Source of the DNA: CAYLYU01 sp964501925
Lineage (GTDB): Bacteria; Pseudomonadota; Zetaproteobacteria; Mariprofundales; Mariprofundaceae
Length of the DNA stretch: 64,000 nucleotides
Assembly: GCA_964501925.1 (NCBI GenBank)
Contig: CAZCTM010000002.1
Span: 61,787-125,786, forward strand
Direction of reading: 5' to 3'
Positions 1 through 9,280 of the stretch are shown here, in pieces. Made by a program: the position numbers and the translations under genes. A model generated the notes under the pieces. The model was not told the origin of the DNA. It saw only the letters and a program-made list of their open reading frames with translations, and searched no databases. Position 1 is the first letter of the stretch, and each line of letters starts with the position of its first letter.

Positions 1-1141
1 GGGGGTCAGGACCGAATGGCTGAATCCCGAAAAAACACATCTGCTCATTCACGGTGTTGGATTGACGGGTTTGACGGAGCCGGAAGACGTCTTGAATGCA
101 GGCAACAGCGGAACATGTGCGCGTCTCATGGCGGGCGTGCTGGCCGGACAGGGTTTTTTCAGCGTGATTACCGGCGATGCCTCACTTCGCAGCCGTCCCA
201 TGGGTCGGATCGTGGCACCGTTAAGAGAAATGGGGGCGAGTGTCGATGGTCGTGACCGTGCCGGACGATTGCCCTTATGCATACGCGGCGGGAAACTGCA
301 CGGGATCCGGTACCGTTCACCGGTTGCCAGTGCCCAGGTCAAGTCCTGCCTTCTGTTCGCGGCGCTGTTTGCAGAGGGTGAGAGTAGTGTGACGGAGCCT
401 GTTCCCAGCAGGGACCACACCGAGCGCCTGTTCCCCATTTTTGGTCAGCGTGTGGATGTATGCGACAGGACGGTTCGCTTGTTGCCGGCCGGAGGTCTGC
501 ACGCACCTGATGCAACGATATCGATCCCGGCCGATCCCTCCTCAGCGAGCTTCTTTGCCGTTGCTTCAAGCCTTCTTCCGGGGTCACGGGTGCGACTGGG
601 CCATGTAGGCGTCAATCCAAGACGTGATGGCTGGCGGCGCATTCTTTTATCCATGGGGGCCCGGCTTTCCCTTGAGCGTGAAACCCTTCTTGGTGCTGAA
701 CCGGTTGCGGATATCGTCATCCATGCTGCAGACCTGCATGGTGTTGCAGTGAACAGGGCGGATGTTGTTGATGCCATCGATGAATTTCCGGTGCTGTTCG
801 TGGCGGCAGCCCTGGCAAAGGGCGAGTTTGTTCTTACGGGTGCAGAGGAGCTGAGGGCCAAGGAAAGCGACCGGATCGAAACGATGGCCGCTGCGCTTAG
901 GAAGATGGGGGCTGATGTGGAGACGTTGCCGGACGGGATCCACATCCAGGGCCGTTCAAGCCTTAAGGGCGGCATTCGTATTGATGCAGCCCATGATCAT
1001 CGTATTGCCATGGCAGTGAGCGTGGCAGCGCAGCGTGCCGATGCAGAGGTTGAAATCGTGAATGCGGAGGCGATCGTGACTTCGTTTCCGGATTTTGTGC
1101 GCATGGCCCAGGATCTTGGTATGAATGTGTACTGGAAATAA
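1..1141 (+). CDS. aroA: 3-phosphoshikimate 1-carboxyvinyltransferase (EPSP synthase), 5' partial
   Basis: Transfers enolpyruvyl from PEP to shikimate-3-phosphate, the sixth step of the shikimate pathway to aromatic amino acids. The frame is open from base 2 to the TAA at 1139-1141, giving about 379 residues; the family is near 430-440, so roughly the first 55-65 residues lie left of the window. The conserved NAGNSGT motif, with R following shortly after, is near base 110. The catalytic-loop motif LRAKESDR is near base 850. It is followed after 5 bp by cmk; aroA-cmk-rpsA order is common in proteobacteria. MurA is the related enzyme, but the shikimate-type motifs and the cmk neighbour favour AroA. 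Confidence 0.95.
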   Translation, partial: GVRTEWLNPEKTHLLIHGVGLTGLTEPEDVLNAGNSGTCARLMAGVLAGQGFFSVITGDASLRSRPMGRIVAPLREMGASVDGRDRAGRLPLCIRGGKLHGIRYRSPVASAQVKSCLLFAALFAEGESSVTEPVPSRDHTERLFPIFGQRVDVCDRTVRLLPAGGLHAPDATISIPADPSSASFFAVASSLLPGSRVRLGHVGVNPRRDGWRRILLSMGARLSLERETLLGAEPVADIVIHAADLHGVAVNRADVVDAIDEFPVLFVAAALAKGEFVLTGAEELRAKESDRIETMAAALRKMGADVETLPDGIHIQGRSSLKGGIRIDAAHDHRIAMAVSVAAQRADAEVEIVNAEAIVTSFPDFVRMAQDLGMNVYWK

Positions 1142-1146
1142 AGACG

Positions 1147-1839
1147 ATGACCCGGAAATTTGTACCGATTCCTGGCTTGCAGGTGGCTGTTGATGGTCCA
1201 TCGGGTTCGGGAAAGGGAACCGCAGCGGCTGGTCTGGCGGCAGCCCTGGACCTGCCGGTCTTCGATTCAGGTTTGTTGTATCGGTTTGTTGCCTGCGTGG
1301 CCATTGAGCAGGGTACCGATCTCGATCAAGAGGTTTCACTGGAGGCCGCTGCCGAGCTGGCCATTGCCCGGGCTGAATGGAATTCAAGCGGACTTACCGT
1401 ACAGGGCGAGAACTGGAATGACAGATTGAGGAGCGAGGAGATTGGTGCTGTGGCTTCCATTGTCGCAAAAAGCCCGGGTGTGCGAAAAAAACTCCTGGAA
1501 TTGCAACGGAAAATCGCAGCGGGCGGCTGCGTGATGGATGGAAGAGATATCGGCACGGTTGTCTTGCCCAAGGCGCAGGCAAAGTTCTTTCTGACAGCCT
1601 CGTTGAGAGAAAGGGCGAGGCGGCGGTGGTTACAGTTGCGGGGTGTAACCCCCGAGGTTAGCCTTGAAGATGTCGTTAGAGACATAAAGCGTCGTGATCA
1701 GCAAGACGAGCAACGCCAGCATGCGCCGTTACAGCAAGCAACTGATGCAGTATACATTGATACCACTACTCTCCGGAAAGACGAGGTAGTGGACCGGATG
1801 ATTACGATATTGCGGCGGCGCAAACTAATTTCGACATAA
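1147..1839 (+). CDS. cmk: (d)CMP kinase
   Basis: Phosphorylates CMP and dCMP to the diphosphates using ATP, in the cytosol. The product has 230 residues, the usual size. A P-loop GPSGSGKG lies at residues 17-24, just after the first beta strand (VAVDGP). The motif MDGRDIGTVVLP in the middle of the protein matches the CMP-kinase nucleotide-binding signature, and the Arg-rich lid (RERARRRWLQL) follows. The gene begins 5 bp after aroA and ends about 50 bp before rpsA, so the three probably share a transcript. Confidence 0.95.
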   Translation: MTRKFVPIPGLQVAVDGPSGSGKGTAAAGLAAALDLPVFDSGLLYRFVACVAIEQGTDLDQEVSLEAAAELAIARAEWNSSGLTVQGENWNDRLRSEEIGAVASIVAKSPGVRKKLLELQRKIAAGGCVMDGRDIGTVVLPKAQAKFFLTASLRERARRRWLQLRGVTPEVSLEDVVRDIKRRDQQDEQRQHAPLQQATDAVYIDTTTLRKDEVVDRMITILRRRKLIST

Positions 1840-1889
1840 TGGTGGTCTTGGTAAATGGATCCCATGGACAGAATGGAGCATAAGGATTG

Positions 1890-3782
1890 ATGGAGAAGCA
1901 GCATTTGAGAAAGTTACCTGAGGAGTCCCAAGTGGAGGAGAAAGAGCACGCCTCGACCGAGATGGAAGTAAATGAGGGTGAAGACTCATTCCTGGAGCTT
2001 TTTGAGGCCAGCCTTGACGGTGGGGCTGTTGTCCGGCCGGGAAGCATTGTCCAGGGCGTTGTTGTAGGCCGTGACAGCGAATCCTTGATCGTGGATGTGG
2101 GTGCCAAGGCCGAAGGTGTTGTGCCCTTGACCGAGTTTTCGGAGCAGGGGATGCCCCCCGTACCGGAAGTCGGCGAAGAAATTCGCGTGCTCATTAGGAG
2201 TATTGGCGGACGCGAAGGGCTTAGGCTGTCTGCCCGTGAGGCTATCCGGCAGGTTGCCTGGGAGGCCGTTGAAGAGGCCCTGCAGAATGGTTCGACCATC
2301 GAGGGAGAAATCATTTCGGAGATCAAGGGTGGATATCATGTCGACCTAGGGGGCATTCGTGCCTTCCTGCCCCGATCTGAAGCGGATATCGATCCGCATC
2401 ATCAAGCCTCCGCCCTTTTAGGGACACGGTCCGAGATGGCCATTCTTTCTGCGAATCGTCAGCAGAATAACATTGTCGTATCGCGGCGTAAGCCCCAGCA
2501 GTCACTGATTGAGCAGAAACGGAAGGCCTTTTTTGCCAGGGCTTCACTCGGCGACAAGGTGACCGGCACCGTCAAAAGGCTTACTGACTTCGGGGCCTTT
2601 GTTGAAGTGGAAGGAGTTGATGCCCTCTTGCATGTGTCGGATATCACATGGAGACGCCTGCATCACCCCGAAGAGGCCCTGAGCCTTGGCCAGAGGATCA
2701 CGGCGGAGATCGTCAAGCTCGACCCGGAAACCGGAAAGCTGTCTCTTAGCATGCGTGTTTTGCAGCCGGATCCATGGAAGGAGGTGGCCAACAAGTATGA
2801 GGTTGGCATGCGCCTTACCGGTACCGTTCGAAGGCTGCTCGATTTCGGCGCCATGGTTGAGCTGGAGCCGGGTGTGGAAGGCATGATACATCGATCGGAA
2901 ATCAGCTGGACCAAAAAGGAAATCAAGCCCGTCGAGGCCCTTTCAGAAGGCGATGTTGTTGATGTTGCCGTGTTGGAGGTTTCGCCAGAGAAGCGGAGGA
3001 TTGCCCTGAGCCTGAAGGCGGTGAAGGAAAACCCGTGGAAGGCTTGGCTGACCAACCATCCTCCGGGCACCAAAATCAAGGGCAAGATCTGCAACATCAC
3101 CGAGTTTGGATTGTTTGTTGGCCTCAACGAGGAGCTGGACGGACTGGTTCACATAGGTAACTTGTCCTGGGATAGGCCTGGCAATGAGGTTCTGGCTGAG
3201 TATGAAAAGGGCCAGGAAATCACCTGTGTGGTTCTGGGCGGCGATATTGAGCGCCAGCGGATCTCACTCGGAATCAAGCAACTCACAACGGATCCGTTTG
3301 ATGTCTTTCTGAAAGGTAGCGGACGTGGCGCAAATGTGCATGGGACGGTCGTTGAATTAAGGAGTGGTGGGGCGATTGTGGAACTTGGGAAGGGTGTGCA
3401 GGCCATTCTTCCCATGCGGGAGGTCCCCCGTGACTACCAGGAAATCAAGGTTGGAACCGAGCTGGAGGCAAAAATTATCGAGGTGAATCGTTCCCGGCGT
3501 CAGGTAACCCTGTCAGTGAAGCAGATGCTCCGGGATGAGGAGAGGGAGGCCATCCGCAATTATTCTCAGGTTGTGCAGGAAGAGGCAGCTCCATCGGCTT
3601 TGGCCTTGGGACTGATGAAACTGAAGGCAAAGCTGGCTGAGAAGCAGGAGCCGGAGCCCGGAAAGAAAACGACAGCGGCAAAAAAGAGTCCAGGGCCGAA
3701 ACCGGCATCGGTCAGGACGAAATCTGGTGGGAAGGTGGAAGCGAAGGCCAAGGCGGAATCTGGTCGAAAAAAAGCAAAATGA
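1890..3782 (+). CDS. rpsA: 30S ribosomal protein S1
   Basis: Binds mRNA on the small ribosomal subunit and helps translation initiation. The product is about 630 residues with six S1-type OB-fold repeats, spaced about 85 residues apart between residues 45 and 550. Repeats 3-6 carry the typical FGAFVE/GLVH pattern and end in KLSLSM or RISLGIK-like strands. The C-terminal tail of about 70 residues is Lys/Ala/Pro-rich and longer than in E. coli (557 residues). ATG 1890 is preferred over the TTG at 1887; the only nearby ribosome-binding candidate is TAAGGA at 1881-1886. There is a negatively charged N-terminal extension of about 35 residues. ihfB follows, as in gammaproteobacteria. Confidence 0.95.
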   Translation: MEKQHLRKLPEESQVEEKEHASTEMEVNEGEDSFLELFEASLDGGAVVRPGSIVQGVVVGRDSESLIVDVGAKAEGVVPLTEFSEQGMPPVPEVGEEIRVLIRSIGGREGLRLSAREAIRQVAWEAVEEALQNGSTIEGEIISEIKGGYHVDLGGIRAFLPRSEADIDPHHQASALLGTRSEMAILSANRQQNNIVVSRRKPQQSLIEQKRKAFFARASLGDKVTGTVKRLTDFGAFVEVEGVDALLHVSDITWRRLHHPEEALSLGQRITAEIVKLDPETGKLSLSMRVLQPDPWKEVANKYEVGMRLTGTVRRLLDFGAMVELEPGVEGMIHRSEISWTKKEIKPVEALSEGDVVDVAVLEVSPEKRRIALSLKAVKENPWKAWLTNHPPGTKIKGKICNITEFGLFVGLNEELDGLVHIGNLSWDRPGNEVLAEYEKGQEITCVVLGGDIERQRISLGIKQLTTDPFDVFLKGSGRGANVHGTVVELRSGGAIVELGKGVQAILPMREVPRDYQEIKVGTELEAKIIEVNRSRRQVTLSVKQMLRDEEREAIRNYSQVVQEEAAPSALALGLMKLKAKLAEKQEPEPGKKTTAAKKSPGPKPASVRTKSGGKVEAKAKAESGRKKAK

Positions 3783-3826
3783 GTTAGCTGATTCCCGTTA
3801 GGAGGGATATCGGGACTGGGGGTAAA

Positions 3827-4111
3827 ATGACAAAGTCAGAGCTGGTTGAAATCATAACTGATCGGCAGGATCAAATTACCCGTCGAGAGGCGGAAGTGGT
3901 GATTAACTCCGTTTTTCAGGCGATTGCCGATGCCTTAAGCAGGGGAGAACGGGTTGAATTGCGTGGTTTTGGGAGTTTCAGCACCAAAAGAAGGCAGAAC
4001 CGGATGGGAAGAAACCCCAAGACGGGAGAACAGGTTTATGTTCCGGCCAAGGTCGTTCCCCATTTCAAGCCAGGCAAGGAGCTGCGAGAACGCGTCGATA
4101 ACCAGAAATGA
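3827..4111 (+). CDS. ihfB: integration host factor, beta subunit
   Basis: DNA-bending nucleoid protein that normally works as a heterodimer with IhfA. The product has 94 residues, full length. It shows the HU/IHF signature GFGSFS followed by the DNA-inserting beta-arm GRNPKTGE (residues 61-68, intercalating Pro64) and the end PHFKPGKELRERV. The N-terminus MTKSELVEII is typical of IhfB rather than HU. It lies 44 bp after rpsA, the conserved position. No ihfA is present in the window; the usual place after pheT is taken by rnhB. Confidence 0.92.
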   Translation: MTKSELVEIITDRQDQITRREAEVVINSVFQAIADALSRGERVELRGFGSFSTKRRQNRMGRNPKTGEQVYVPAKVVPHFKPGKELRERVDNQK

Positions 4112-4220
4112 TTCCCCCATTCTCTTCGAACGTTGGAAAGTCATGTTTTATGCCGTAACTTTTCTCCGGACGTCATCCCATCCGTTCCTGCCCACTTGCT
4201 GTAAGCAGCATCATGAACAC

Positions 4221-4229
4221 TGGTATGAT
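4221..4229 (+). promoter_or_regulatory. candidate extended -10 promoter for lapAB
   Basis: The 159-bp gap between ihfB and lapA contains TGGTATGAT, an extended -10 element (TGN before a hexamer matching TATAAT at five of six positions), about 42 bp upstream of the lapA start. No good -35 is seen at 16-18 bp. A start here would separate lapA-lapB-pyrF transcription from rpsA-ihfB. This rests on pattern only. Confidence 0.3.
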
Positions 4230-4270
4230 TTAACCGAACGGCAACTCTTATTTGCTTTTGGGGAAAGGGT

Positions 4271-4564
4271 ATGAACTGGATCAATATTCTTGTGGTTTTG
4301 CTGTTTACGTCGCTAGCCACCCTGTTTGCCATATCGAACACAACCCCCGTCCGAATTTACTTCATGGACCTTGCCTCAGGAAACATGCCTCTGTTTGTTC
4401 CAATTTTCGTGACCTTCCTTCTTGGATTCTTGGGCGGGATGCTTTCCCTCTATTTCTCGCGCCGGAAACACAAGCTTGAAATCCGCAGGCTCAGGGAGGA
4501 AAACAGCATGTTGCAAAAGGAGGTCAACAACCTTCGGAACTTACCCTTGCAAGACGAAGCATGA
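4271..4564 (+). CDS. lapA: LapA family inner-membrane protein (lipopolysaccharide assembly protein A)
   Basis: Small inner-membrane protein of the LapA (DUF1049) family that partners LapB in controlling LPS synthesis. The product has 97 residues: a hydrophobic segment at residues 3-22, a short loop with the family motif SNTTPVRIYF, a second membrane segment at about 41-62, then a charged helical tail (RRKHKLEIRRLREENSML) likely to form a coiled coil in the cytoplasm. The ribosome-binding site GGGGAAAGGG is immediately upstream. The stop overlaps the lapB start as ATGA, so the two are translationally coupled. Confidence 0.88.
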   Translation: MNWINILVVLLFTSLATLFAISNTTPVRIYFMDLASGNMPLFVPIFVTFLLGFLGGMLSLYFSRRKHKLEIRRLREENSMLQKEVNNLRNLPLQDEA

Positions 4565-5706
4565 CCACCTTCTTTCTGCTGCTTGCTGCAGTTTCATGGG
4601 CCCTTCTGGGCTGGTTCTGGTGGGAAAAAAGACAAATTCCAGAAGGAGAGCCGGAACCGGATGATAAGCGTGTATCCCTGTTGCTTCGCGGTATCAATTA
4701 CCTCCTCTCGGATGAACCCGATCGGGCCCTGCAGGAGCTTGTATCGGTTGCGAGGATTCATACGGAAACCGCTGAGGTGTACCTGGCTTTGGGAGGGCTT
4801 TTTCGGGCCAAAGGAGAAATTGGCAGGGCGGTGCGCATTCATCAGAGTCTTCTTGCGCGTCCGGATCTGCCCCGAAACCTGCATATCCAGGCCTGCCTGG
4901 CGTTGGGTCTGGATTATCAGGCCGGTGGCTTTCTGGATCGTTCGTTAAGGCAGTTCGCCAAGGTGATCGAGATGCAGCCGGACAATACCCAGGCCCTGGA
5001 AGCAAGTTTGCGAATCAGGGAGCAAAGCCACGAGTGGATCCTGGCTGAGGAGCTTCTGCGCCGACTTGACGAGATTCGAAGGACCAGATCCACCCTTCAC
5101 CTGGCATACCTGCAGGCGGAGGTTGCACGGGAGTATTTTGAAAAGGGGGATACGGAGACAGCTGTCAGTGAGGCGGATAAGGCAATCGGGCTAGATGAGA
5201 ACTGTGCGTCAGCCCATCTTCTGCTGACCGATATTTATCTGCGTCAACATGACACGGACCGGGCTTTGGGGAGCATGAAGCGTTTGAGCCAGGTTGCATC
5301 CCAGCACTTGCCCTTGCTGGTCCCCACTCTCGTAAACTATCGTGAGGTCTATGAGAAAGGCGGGTTTGATTTCCTTCTCTCATGCTGGAAGGAGACGAGA
5401 AATGAGGCCCTGGCCCTGGCATGGCTTGAAGCAGAATATGAGGCTGGTGGTTCCGAGGCGGCAACGAGACTGATCCGAAGGCTGGAATACGAACCCGAGC
5501 ATTTGCGCTCCTGTCTGCAACTACTTGCCCTCACCGGTCAACAGCGAATGAAAAATCTCCAGAGATGTGCGGTTGAATGGTACAGAAATGCGAAGCACTA
5601 CGTGTGCAGCGAGTGTGGTGTCGAGGTGGCCAGCATGCGCTGGCAGTGCCCGCAATGTCACCACTGGGGAAGCATGACTCCCATCATGGGGGCAAACAAA
5701 CTTTGA
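4561..5706 (+). CDS. lapB: lipopolysaccharide assembly protein LapB (TPR and rubredoxin-like zinc ribbon)
   Basis: In characterised species LapB (YciM) is an inner-membrane adaptor that promotes FtsH-dependent degradation of LpxC and so limits lipid A synthesis. The product has 381 residues: an N-terminal membrane anchor (1-20), TPR repeats over about 35-320, and a C-terminal zinc ribbon with Cys349, Cys352, Cys363 and Cys366 (CSEC...CPQC). This combination is diagnostic. The start overlaps lapA by 4 bp, and its stop overlaps the proposed pyrF start. FtsH, its usual partner, is encoded at 30676 in this window. Confidence 0.93.
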   Translation: MTTFFLLLAAVSWALLGWFWWEKRQIPEGEPEPDDKRVSLLLRGINYLLSDEPDRALQELVSVARIHTETAEVYLALGGLFRAKGEIGRAVRIHQSLLARPDLPRNLHIQACLALGLDYQAGGFLDRSLRQFAKVIEMQPDNTQALEASLRIREQSHEWILAEELLRRLDEIRRTRSTLHLAYLQAEVAREYFEKGDTETAVSEADKAIGLDENCASAHLLLTDIYLRQHDTDRALGSMKRLSQVASQHLPLLVPTLVNYREVYEKGGFDFLLSCWKETRNEALALAWLEAEYEAGGSEAATRLIRRLEYEPEHLRSCLQLLALTGQQRMKNLQRCAVEWYRNAKHYVCSECGVEVASMRWQCPQCHHWGSMTPIMGANKL

Positions 5707-6383
5707 AAGATCGCTTGATGGTCGCACTGGATGTGCCGGATATGGATCAGGCCATGTCACTCAAAGACCAGCTTGGGGAGACCGTTGGCTGGTTCAAGGT
5801 AGGTTTGCAACTGTTCGTCTCCTGTGGACCTGAACTCGTTCATCGCCTGGGAAAATCCCACAGGATTTTTCTCGACCTGAAATTCCACGACATCCCGAAT
5901 ACCGTTGCCCAGGCCGTGAAAAGCGCGGCAGAACTGGGCGTGCAGATGCTCAACGTGCATGCGGCCGGTGGCGAAGAGATGCTGCGTGCGGCGGCTAAGG
6001 CGGCAAGCAGCTACCCTCAGCTCCGCCTCATTGCTGTCACGGTACTGACAAGCGAAAAGCTCTCGCACAAGGAGGCAGAGGCCCTGGCCCTGAAAAGGGC
6101 GGTGATGGCCAAAAGGGCAGGGATGCATGGGGTCGTATGCAGCGCCCATGAGGTTGCATCCATTAAGCAGGCATGCGGTGGCGAGTTTCTTGCAGTAACG
6201 CCCGGCATTCGCTGGGCCGATCAGAGCACCCATGATCAGCAACGGGTGGCAACACCCGCCATGGCCATCAGAAATGGAGCCGATTATCTGGTGATTGGCA
6301 GACCCATTCTGAGGGCAAGGGATCCTCTGGCGACAACCAGGCAGGCACTGGAAGAGATGAAACGGGCCCATGAACGCACATGA
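5703..6383 (+). CDS. pyrF: orotidine 5'-phosphate decarboxylase
   Basis: Converts OMP to UMP, the last step of de novo pyrimidine synthesis. From TTG 5703 the product is 226 residues, beginning MKDRLMVALDV, which matches the short N-terminus of the family; GGGGG at 5688-5692 is a possible ribosome-binding site. ATG 5718 is the alternative start but would trim the first beta strand. The active-site motif LDLKFHDIPNT is present, with Lys60 catalytic. The C-terminal VTPGIRW and YLVIGRPI motifs are intact. lapA-lapB-pyrF is a conserved gammaproteobacterial order. The 3' end overlaps the dGTPase gene by 14 bp. Confidence 0.93.
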   Translation: MKDRLMVALDVPDMDQAMSLKDQLGETVGWFKVGLQLFVSCGPELVHRLGKSHRIFLDLKFHDIPNTVAQAVKSAAELGVQMLNVHAAGGEEMLRAAAKAASSYPQLRLIAVTVLTSEKLSHKEAEALALKRAVMAKRAGMHGVVCSAHEVASIKQACGGEFLAVTPGIRWADQSTHDQQRVATPAMAIRNGADYLVIGRPILRARDPLATTRQALEEMKRAHERT

Positions 6384-7533
6384 CTATCCCTATGAACGGA
6401 ACTTAGCCCCCTACGCATGCCGCTCTTCGGAAAGCAGGGGGAGGCGGCTGCCGGAAGAGGAGTCCACCACGCGCAATGTGTTTCAGCGCGACCGTGACCG
6501 GATTATCCATTGCACGGCCTTTCGTCGCCTTGAATACAAGACGCAGGTGTTTGTCAATCATGAGGGAGATCATTACCGAACCCGCTTGACTCATTCCATT
6601 GAGGTTGCCCAGATCGCGCGTTCCGTGTGCAGGGCGCTTCGTTTGCATGAAGATCTGGCGGAGGCGGTGTCGCTTGCCCATGATCTGGGCCATACACCGT
6701 TTGGGCATTCCGGCCAGGATGCCCTCGATGAAATGATGAGACCCTACGGTGGTTTTGAACACAACGGACAGTCCCTGCGCGTCGTGGAGAAGCTGGAGTA
6801 TCGCTATGCGGGGTTTGGCGGATTGAATTTAAGCTATGAAACGCGAGAGGGCATTATCAAGCACAACTCCCCCCATGATTCGCCGATTCATCAAGGGCTG
6901 GCCGAATATCATCTGGACGAACAGGCCACGCTTGAGGCGCAGGTTGCCAATCTTGCAGATGAGATCGCCTACAACAATCATGATGTTGATGATGGTTACC
7001 GGGCCGGAATTCTTGATCTGGAGGGGCTGCGATCCATACGTCTGTTCCGGATCCATCATGAAAGGGTCCTGGAACGTTTCCCCGGCATTGAGCCACGAAT
7101 GTCTGTGAATGAAACGGTTCGAAACATGATCAACCATTTGATTTCCGACGTCATTCGGGAGACCGGCAGTCGCATTCGGGAAAACGGCATTGAAAGCCTG
7201 GATCAGGTTCGCAAGGCCGTCCGGCCGCTGGTCGGCTTTTCCGAAAAGACCCGGCAGATGAACGAGGAGCTGAAGCAGTATCTGTATCGGTCCATGTACC
7301 AGCATTATCGTGTGGCGAGAATGGCCGACAAGGCAAGACGAATTGTCAGCGATCTGTTCCGGGCTTTCATGGAACGGCCAGCCATGCTGCCATCTCGCCA
7401 GGGTGAGCTGCATGAGAAGGCTGGAGATGAAGCTGGACGGGCAAGGGTGATTGCCGACTATATTGCCGGCATGACAGATCGCTATGCTCTGGAAGAGCAC
7501 GACCGGTTATTCAATGTTCATGCCAGGCCCTAG
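6370..7533 (+). CDS. dgt: deoxyguanosinetriphosphate triphosphohydrolase-like protein (HD domain)
   Basis: HD-domain nucleotidase of the dGTPase-like family, which hydrolyses dNTPs to nucleoside plus triphosphate and affects dNTP pools. The product has 387 residues, typical of the type-2 (non-enteric) family. Visible motifs are RTRLTHSIEVAQIAR, HDLGHTPFGHSGQDAL with the HD metal pair, and NNHDVDDGYR. The start lies inside the pyrF 3' end. The exact substrate cannot be read from sequence. The stop codon overlaps that of the convergent phosphatase gene in a shared CTAG. Confidence 0.85.
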   Translation: MNAHDYPYERNLAPYACRSSESRGRRLPEEESTTRNVFQRDRDRIIHCTAFRRLEYKTQVFVNHEGDHYRTRLTHSIEVAQIARSVCRALRLHEDLAEAVSLAHDLGHTPFGHSGQDALDEMMRPYGGFEHNGQSLRVVEKLEYRYAGFGGLNLSYETREGIIKHNSPHDSPIHQGLAEYHLDEQATLEAQVANLADEIAYNNHDVDDGYRAGILDLEGLRSIRLFRIHHERVLERFPGIEPRMSVNETVRNMINHLISDVIRETGSRIRENGIESLDQVRKAVRPLVGFSEKTRQMNEELKQYLYRSMYQHYRVARMADKARRIVSDLFRAFMERPAMLPSRQGELHEKAGDEAGRARVIADYIAGMTDRYALEEHDRLFNVHARP

Positions 7534-8261
7534 ATCCGGATCAGGGCGACTGTCACGTTGTCCGGTCCTCCCGCATCGTTTGCCATTCGAATCAAGGCCG
7601 CTGCCATGGCCTGCAAACTGTTATCCCCGCTCTGTAAAACCGATTGGATACGCTGATCAGGAACCACGTTATGCAGTCCATCCGAGCATAGCAGGTAGAT
7701 ATCGCCTTTGCGGACGGAATCTGCATGAATATCCGGGTGTACGGAGGATTCTACGCCCAGCGCCCTTGTTAAAATGGACCTGTATGGTGAGTGACGGGCC
7801 TCTTCCACGCTGACAATTCCCTGGTCGATCCATTGCTGGACAAGGGAATGATCCTTGGTCAACGGCTTGAGTGTGTTATTGCGCAGGCGATACAGTCTGG
7901 AATCCCCGACATGGGCGGCAATGAGCCGGTTGGAATGAACCAGGGCAAGCACCACGGTGGTTCCCATGCCCGCATACACCGGATTTCTCGCTGCAGCCTC
8001 GATGATCGCCGTGTTGGCTTTTTCGATGGATTGCCTGACCAGGTTGATGACGTCATTTGTGGAAACCGTGGAACCCTCTCCCTTAAGCGCGAACTCCAGA
8101 GCGTCGCGGATGGTATGCACGGCGATCTGACTGGCTATTTCCCCGGCGTTGGCACCCCCCATGCCATCAGCAAGAACAGCCCCGGTTCCGGGCAGCAAGA
8201 TGACGCAATCCTCATTCTGCTCCCTGCACTTGCCGGTATCGGTGAGTGACCAGAGTTCCAC
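7530..8261 (-). CDS. PP2C-type serine/threonine protein phosphatase
   Basis: Metal-dependent protein phosphatase of the bacterial Stp/PrpC group. The product has 243 residues, a single PP2C domain with no membrane segment. Metal-binding motifs are seen in order: REQNEDC near the N-terminus, ADGMGGANAGE, GDSRLYRLRN, LLCSDGLHNVV and GGPDNVTVAL at the end. The start is GTG, with a weak upstream AGG. Such phosphatases often pair with a Hanks-type kinase, but none is encoded nearby. The gene follows speE on the same strand after about 40 bp. Its stop (TAG) overlaps the dGTPase stop. Confidence 0.88.
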   Translation of the reverse strand: MELWSLTDTGKCREQNEDCVILLPGTGAVLADGMGGANAGEIASQIAVHTIRDALEFALKGEGSTVSTNDVINLVRQSIEKANTAIIEAAARNPVYAGMGTTVVLALVHSNRLIAAHVGDSRLYRLRNNTLKPLTKDHSLVQQWIDQGIVSVEEARHSPYRSILTRALGVESSVHPDIHADSVRKGDIYLLCSDGLHNVVPDQRIQSVLQSGDNSLQAMAAALIRMANDAGGPDNVTVALIRI

Positions 8262-8302
8262 TTACCTGATATCAGCCACGGAAAGAAGGGACCCCTGCAC
8301 GC

Positions 8303-9181
8303 TCACGAAACAAGTTCCCTGACACATGTAGGGAGCATAAAACATCCCTGATGCAGTTCCTCATTGTAATAGCGCGTTCCAAAGGTTCGTCGAGCCGCAT
8401 CCTCACGCCTGAACCCCGTGACAGGGTCGATCCTTTTGCTGCCGAGTGTGAAAGTCCACCAACCGGAAGGATAACTGACGCAATGGGCCTGGTTGCTTCG
8501 GGTAATAAAGAACCCTGCCTGCCTGAGCCGGGGGTGTACGTCCTGAATCAGATGTGGCATGTACAGGGGTGATTCGGTCTGCTGACATAGGATCCCGTCC
8601 TTTCCCAGGATGCGCAGGCAATCACGATAAAAGGGCTCCTTGAACAGGTCCTCGGCCGGTCCAACCGGATCCGTGCAGTCGATCAGGATCACGTCAAAGG
8701 ATTCTTCATCAGCCTCTCTGACAAAGGCGATACCATCTTCAAAACGAAGCTCGGCCTTGGGATGATCCAGAGCACAAGCCATGGAGGGGAGAAAGCGTCT
8801 GGCCGCCTCAACCACCTCCGGATCGATTTCAACCATGATGCACTCTTCAATGCCGGGATGCTTCACGACTTCACGCAGCGTTCCACCATCCCCGCCACCA
8901 ATGATGAGCACCCGTCTGGGATCGGGGTGGGAGAACAAAGGCACATGCGCCATCATCTCATGATAGACAAATTCATCCCGTTCCGTGACCATCACCAGTC
9001 CGTCAAGGGTCATTACCCTGCCATGGGCATACGTGTCCAGGATGTCAATTCGCTGGTATGGGGTTTGCTTGCAAAACACGTGCGATTTCACACGCAGGGA
9101 GAAGCCCACATCCTCATCAAGATCGTACTCTGTAAACCAGAAGCTTGGTTTTTCAGGTGACATCATGGTGGTATCACTCAT
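8303..9181 (-). CDS. speE: polyamine aminopropyltransferase (spermidine synthase)
   Basis: Transfers the aminopropyl group of decarboxylated S-adenosylmethionine to putrescine to give spermidine. The product has 292 residues. The N-terminal beta domain carries the QRIDILDT and GLVMVTERDEFVYHEMM motifs. The Rossmann part has IGGGDGGTLREVVKH (glycine loop at residues 95-100), EIDPEVV and the substrate-site motif LIDCTDPVGPA. ATG 9181 was chosen because AGGAAGGGGG precedes it at good spacing. The partner enzyme SpeD is encoded divergently at 9445, on the other side of a tRNA gene. Confidence 0.93.
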   Translation of the reverse strand: MSDTTMMSPEKPSFWFTEYDLDEDVGFSLRVKSHVFCKQTPYQRIDILDTYAHGRVMTLDGLVMVTERDEFVYHEMMAHVPLFSHPDPRRVLIIGGGDGGTLREVVKHPGIEECIMVEIDPEVVEAARRFLPSMACALDHPKAELRFEDGIAFVREADEESFDVILIDCTDPVGPAEDLFKEPFYRDCLRILGKDGILCQQTESPLYMPHLIQDVHPRLRQAGFFITRSNQAHCVSYPSGWWTFTLGSKRIDPVTGFRREDAARRTFGTRYYNEELHQGCFMLPTCVRELVS

Positions 9182-9280
9182 GGTTTGTTCCCCCTTCCTT
9201 TCCGATTCGTTAGGTTCATCTCGAGCCGAACTTGAAGCTACGGTGGTTGCGGGAAACTGCAAAGTGCCGAGTCATTTTAT

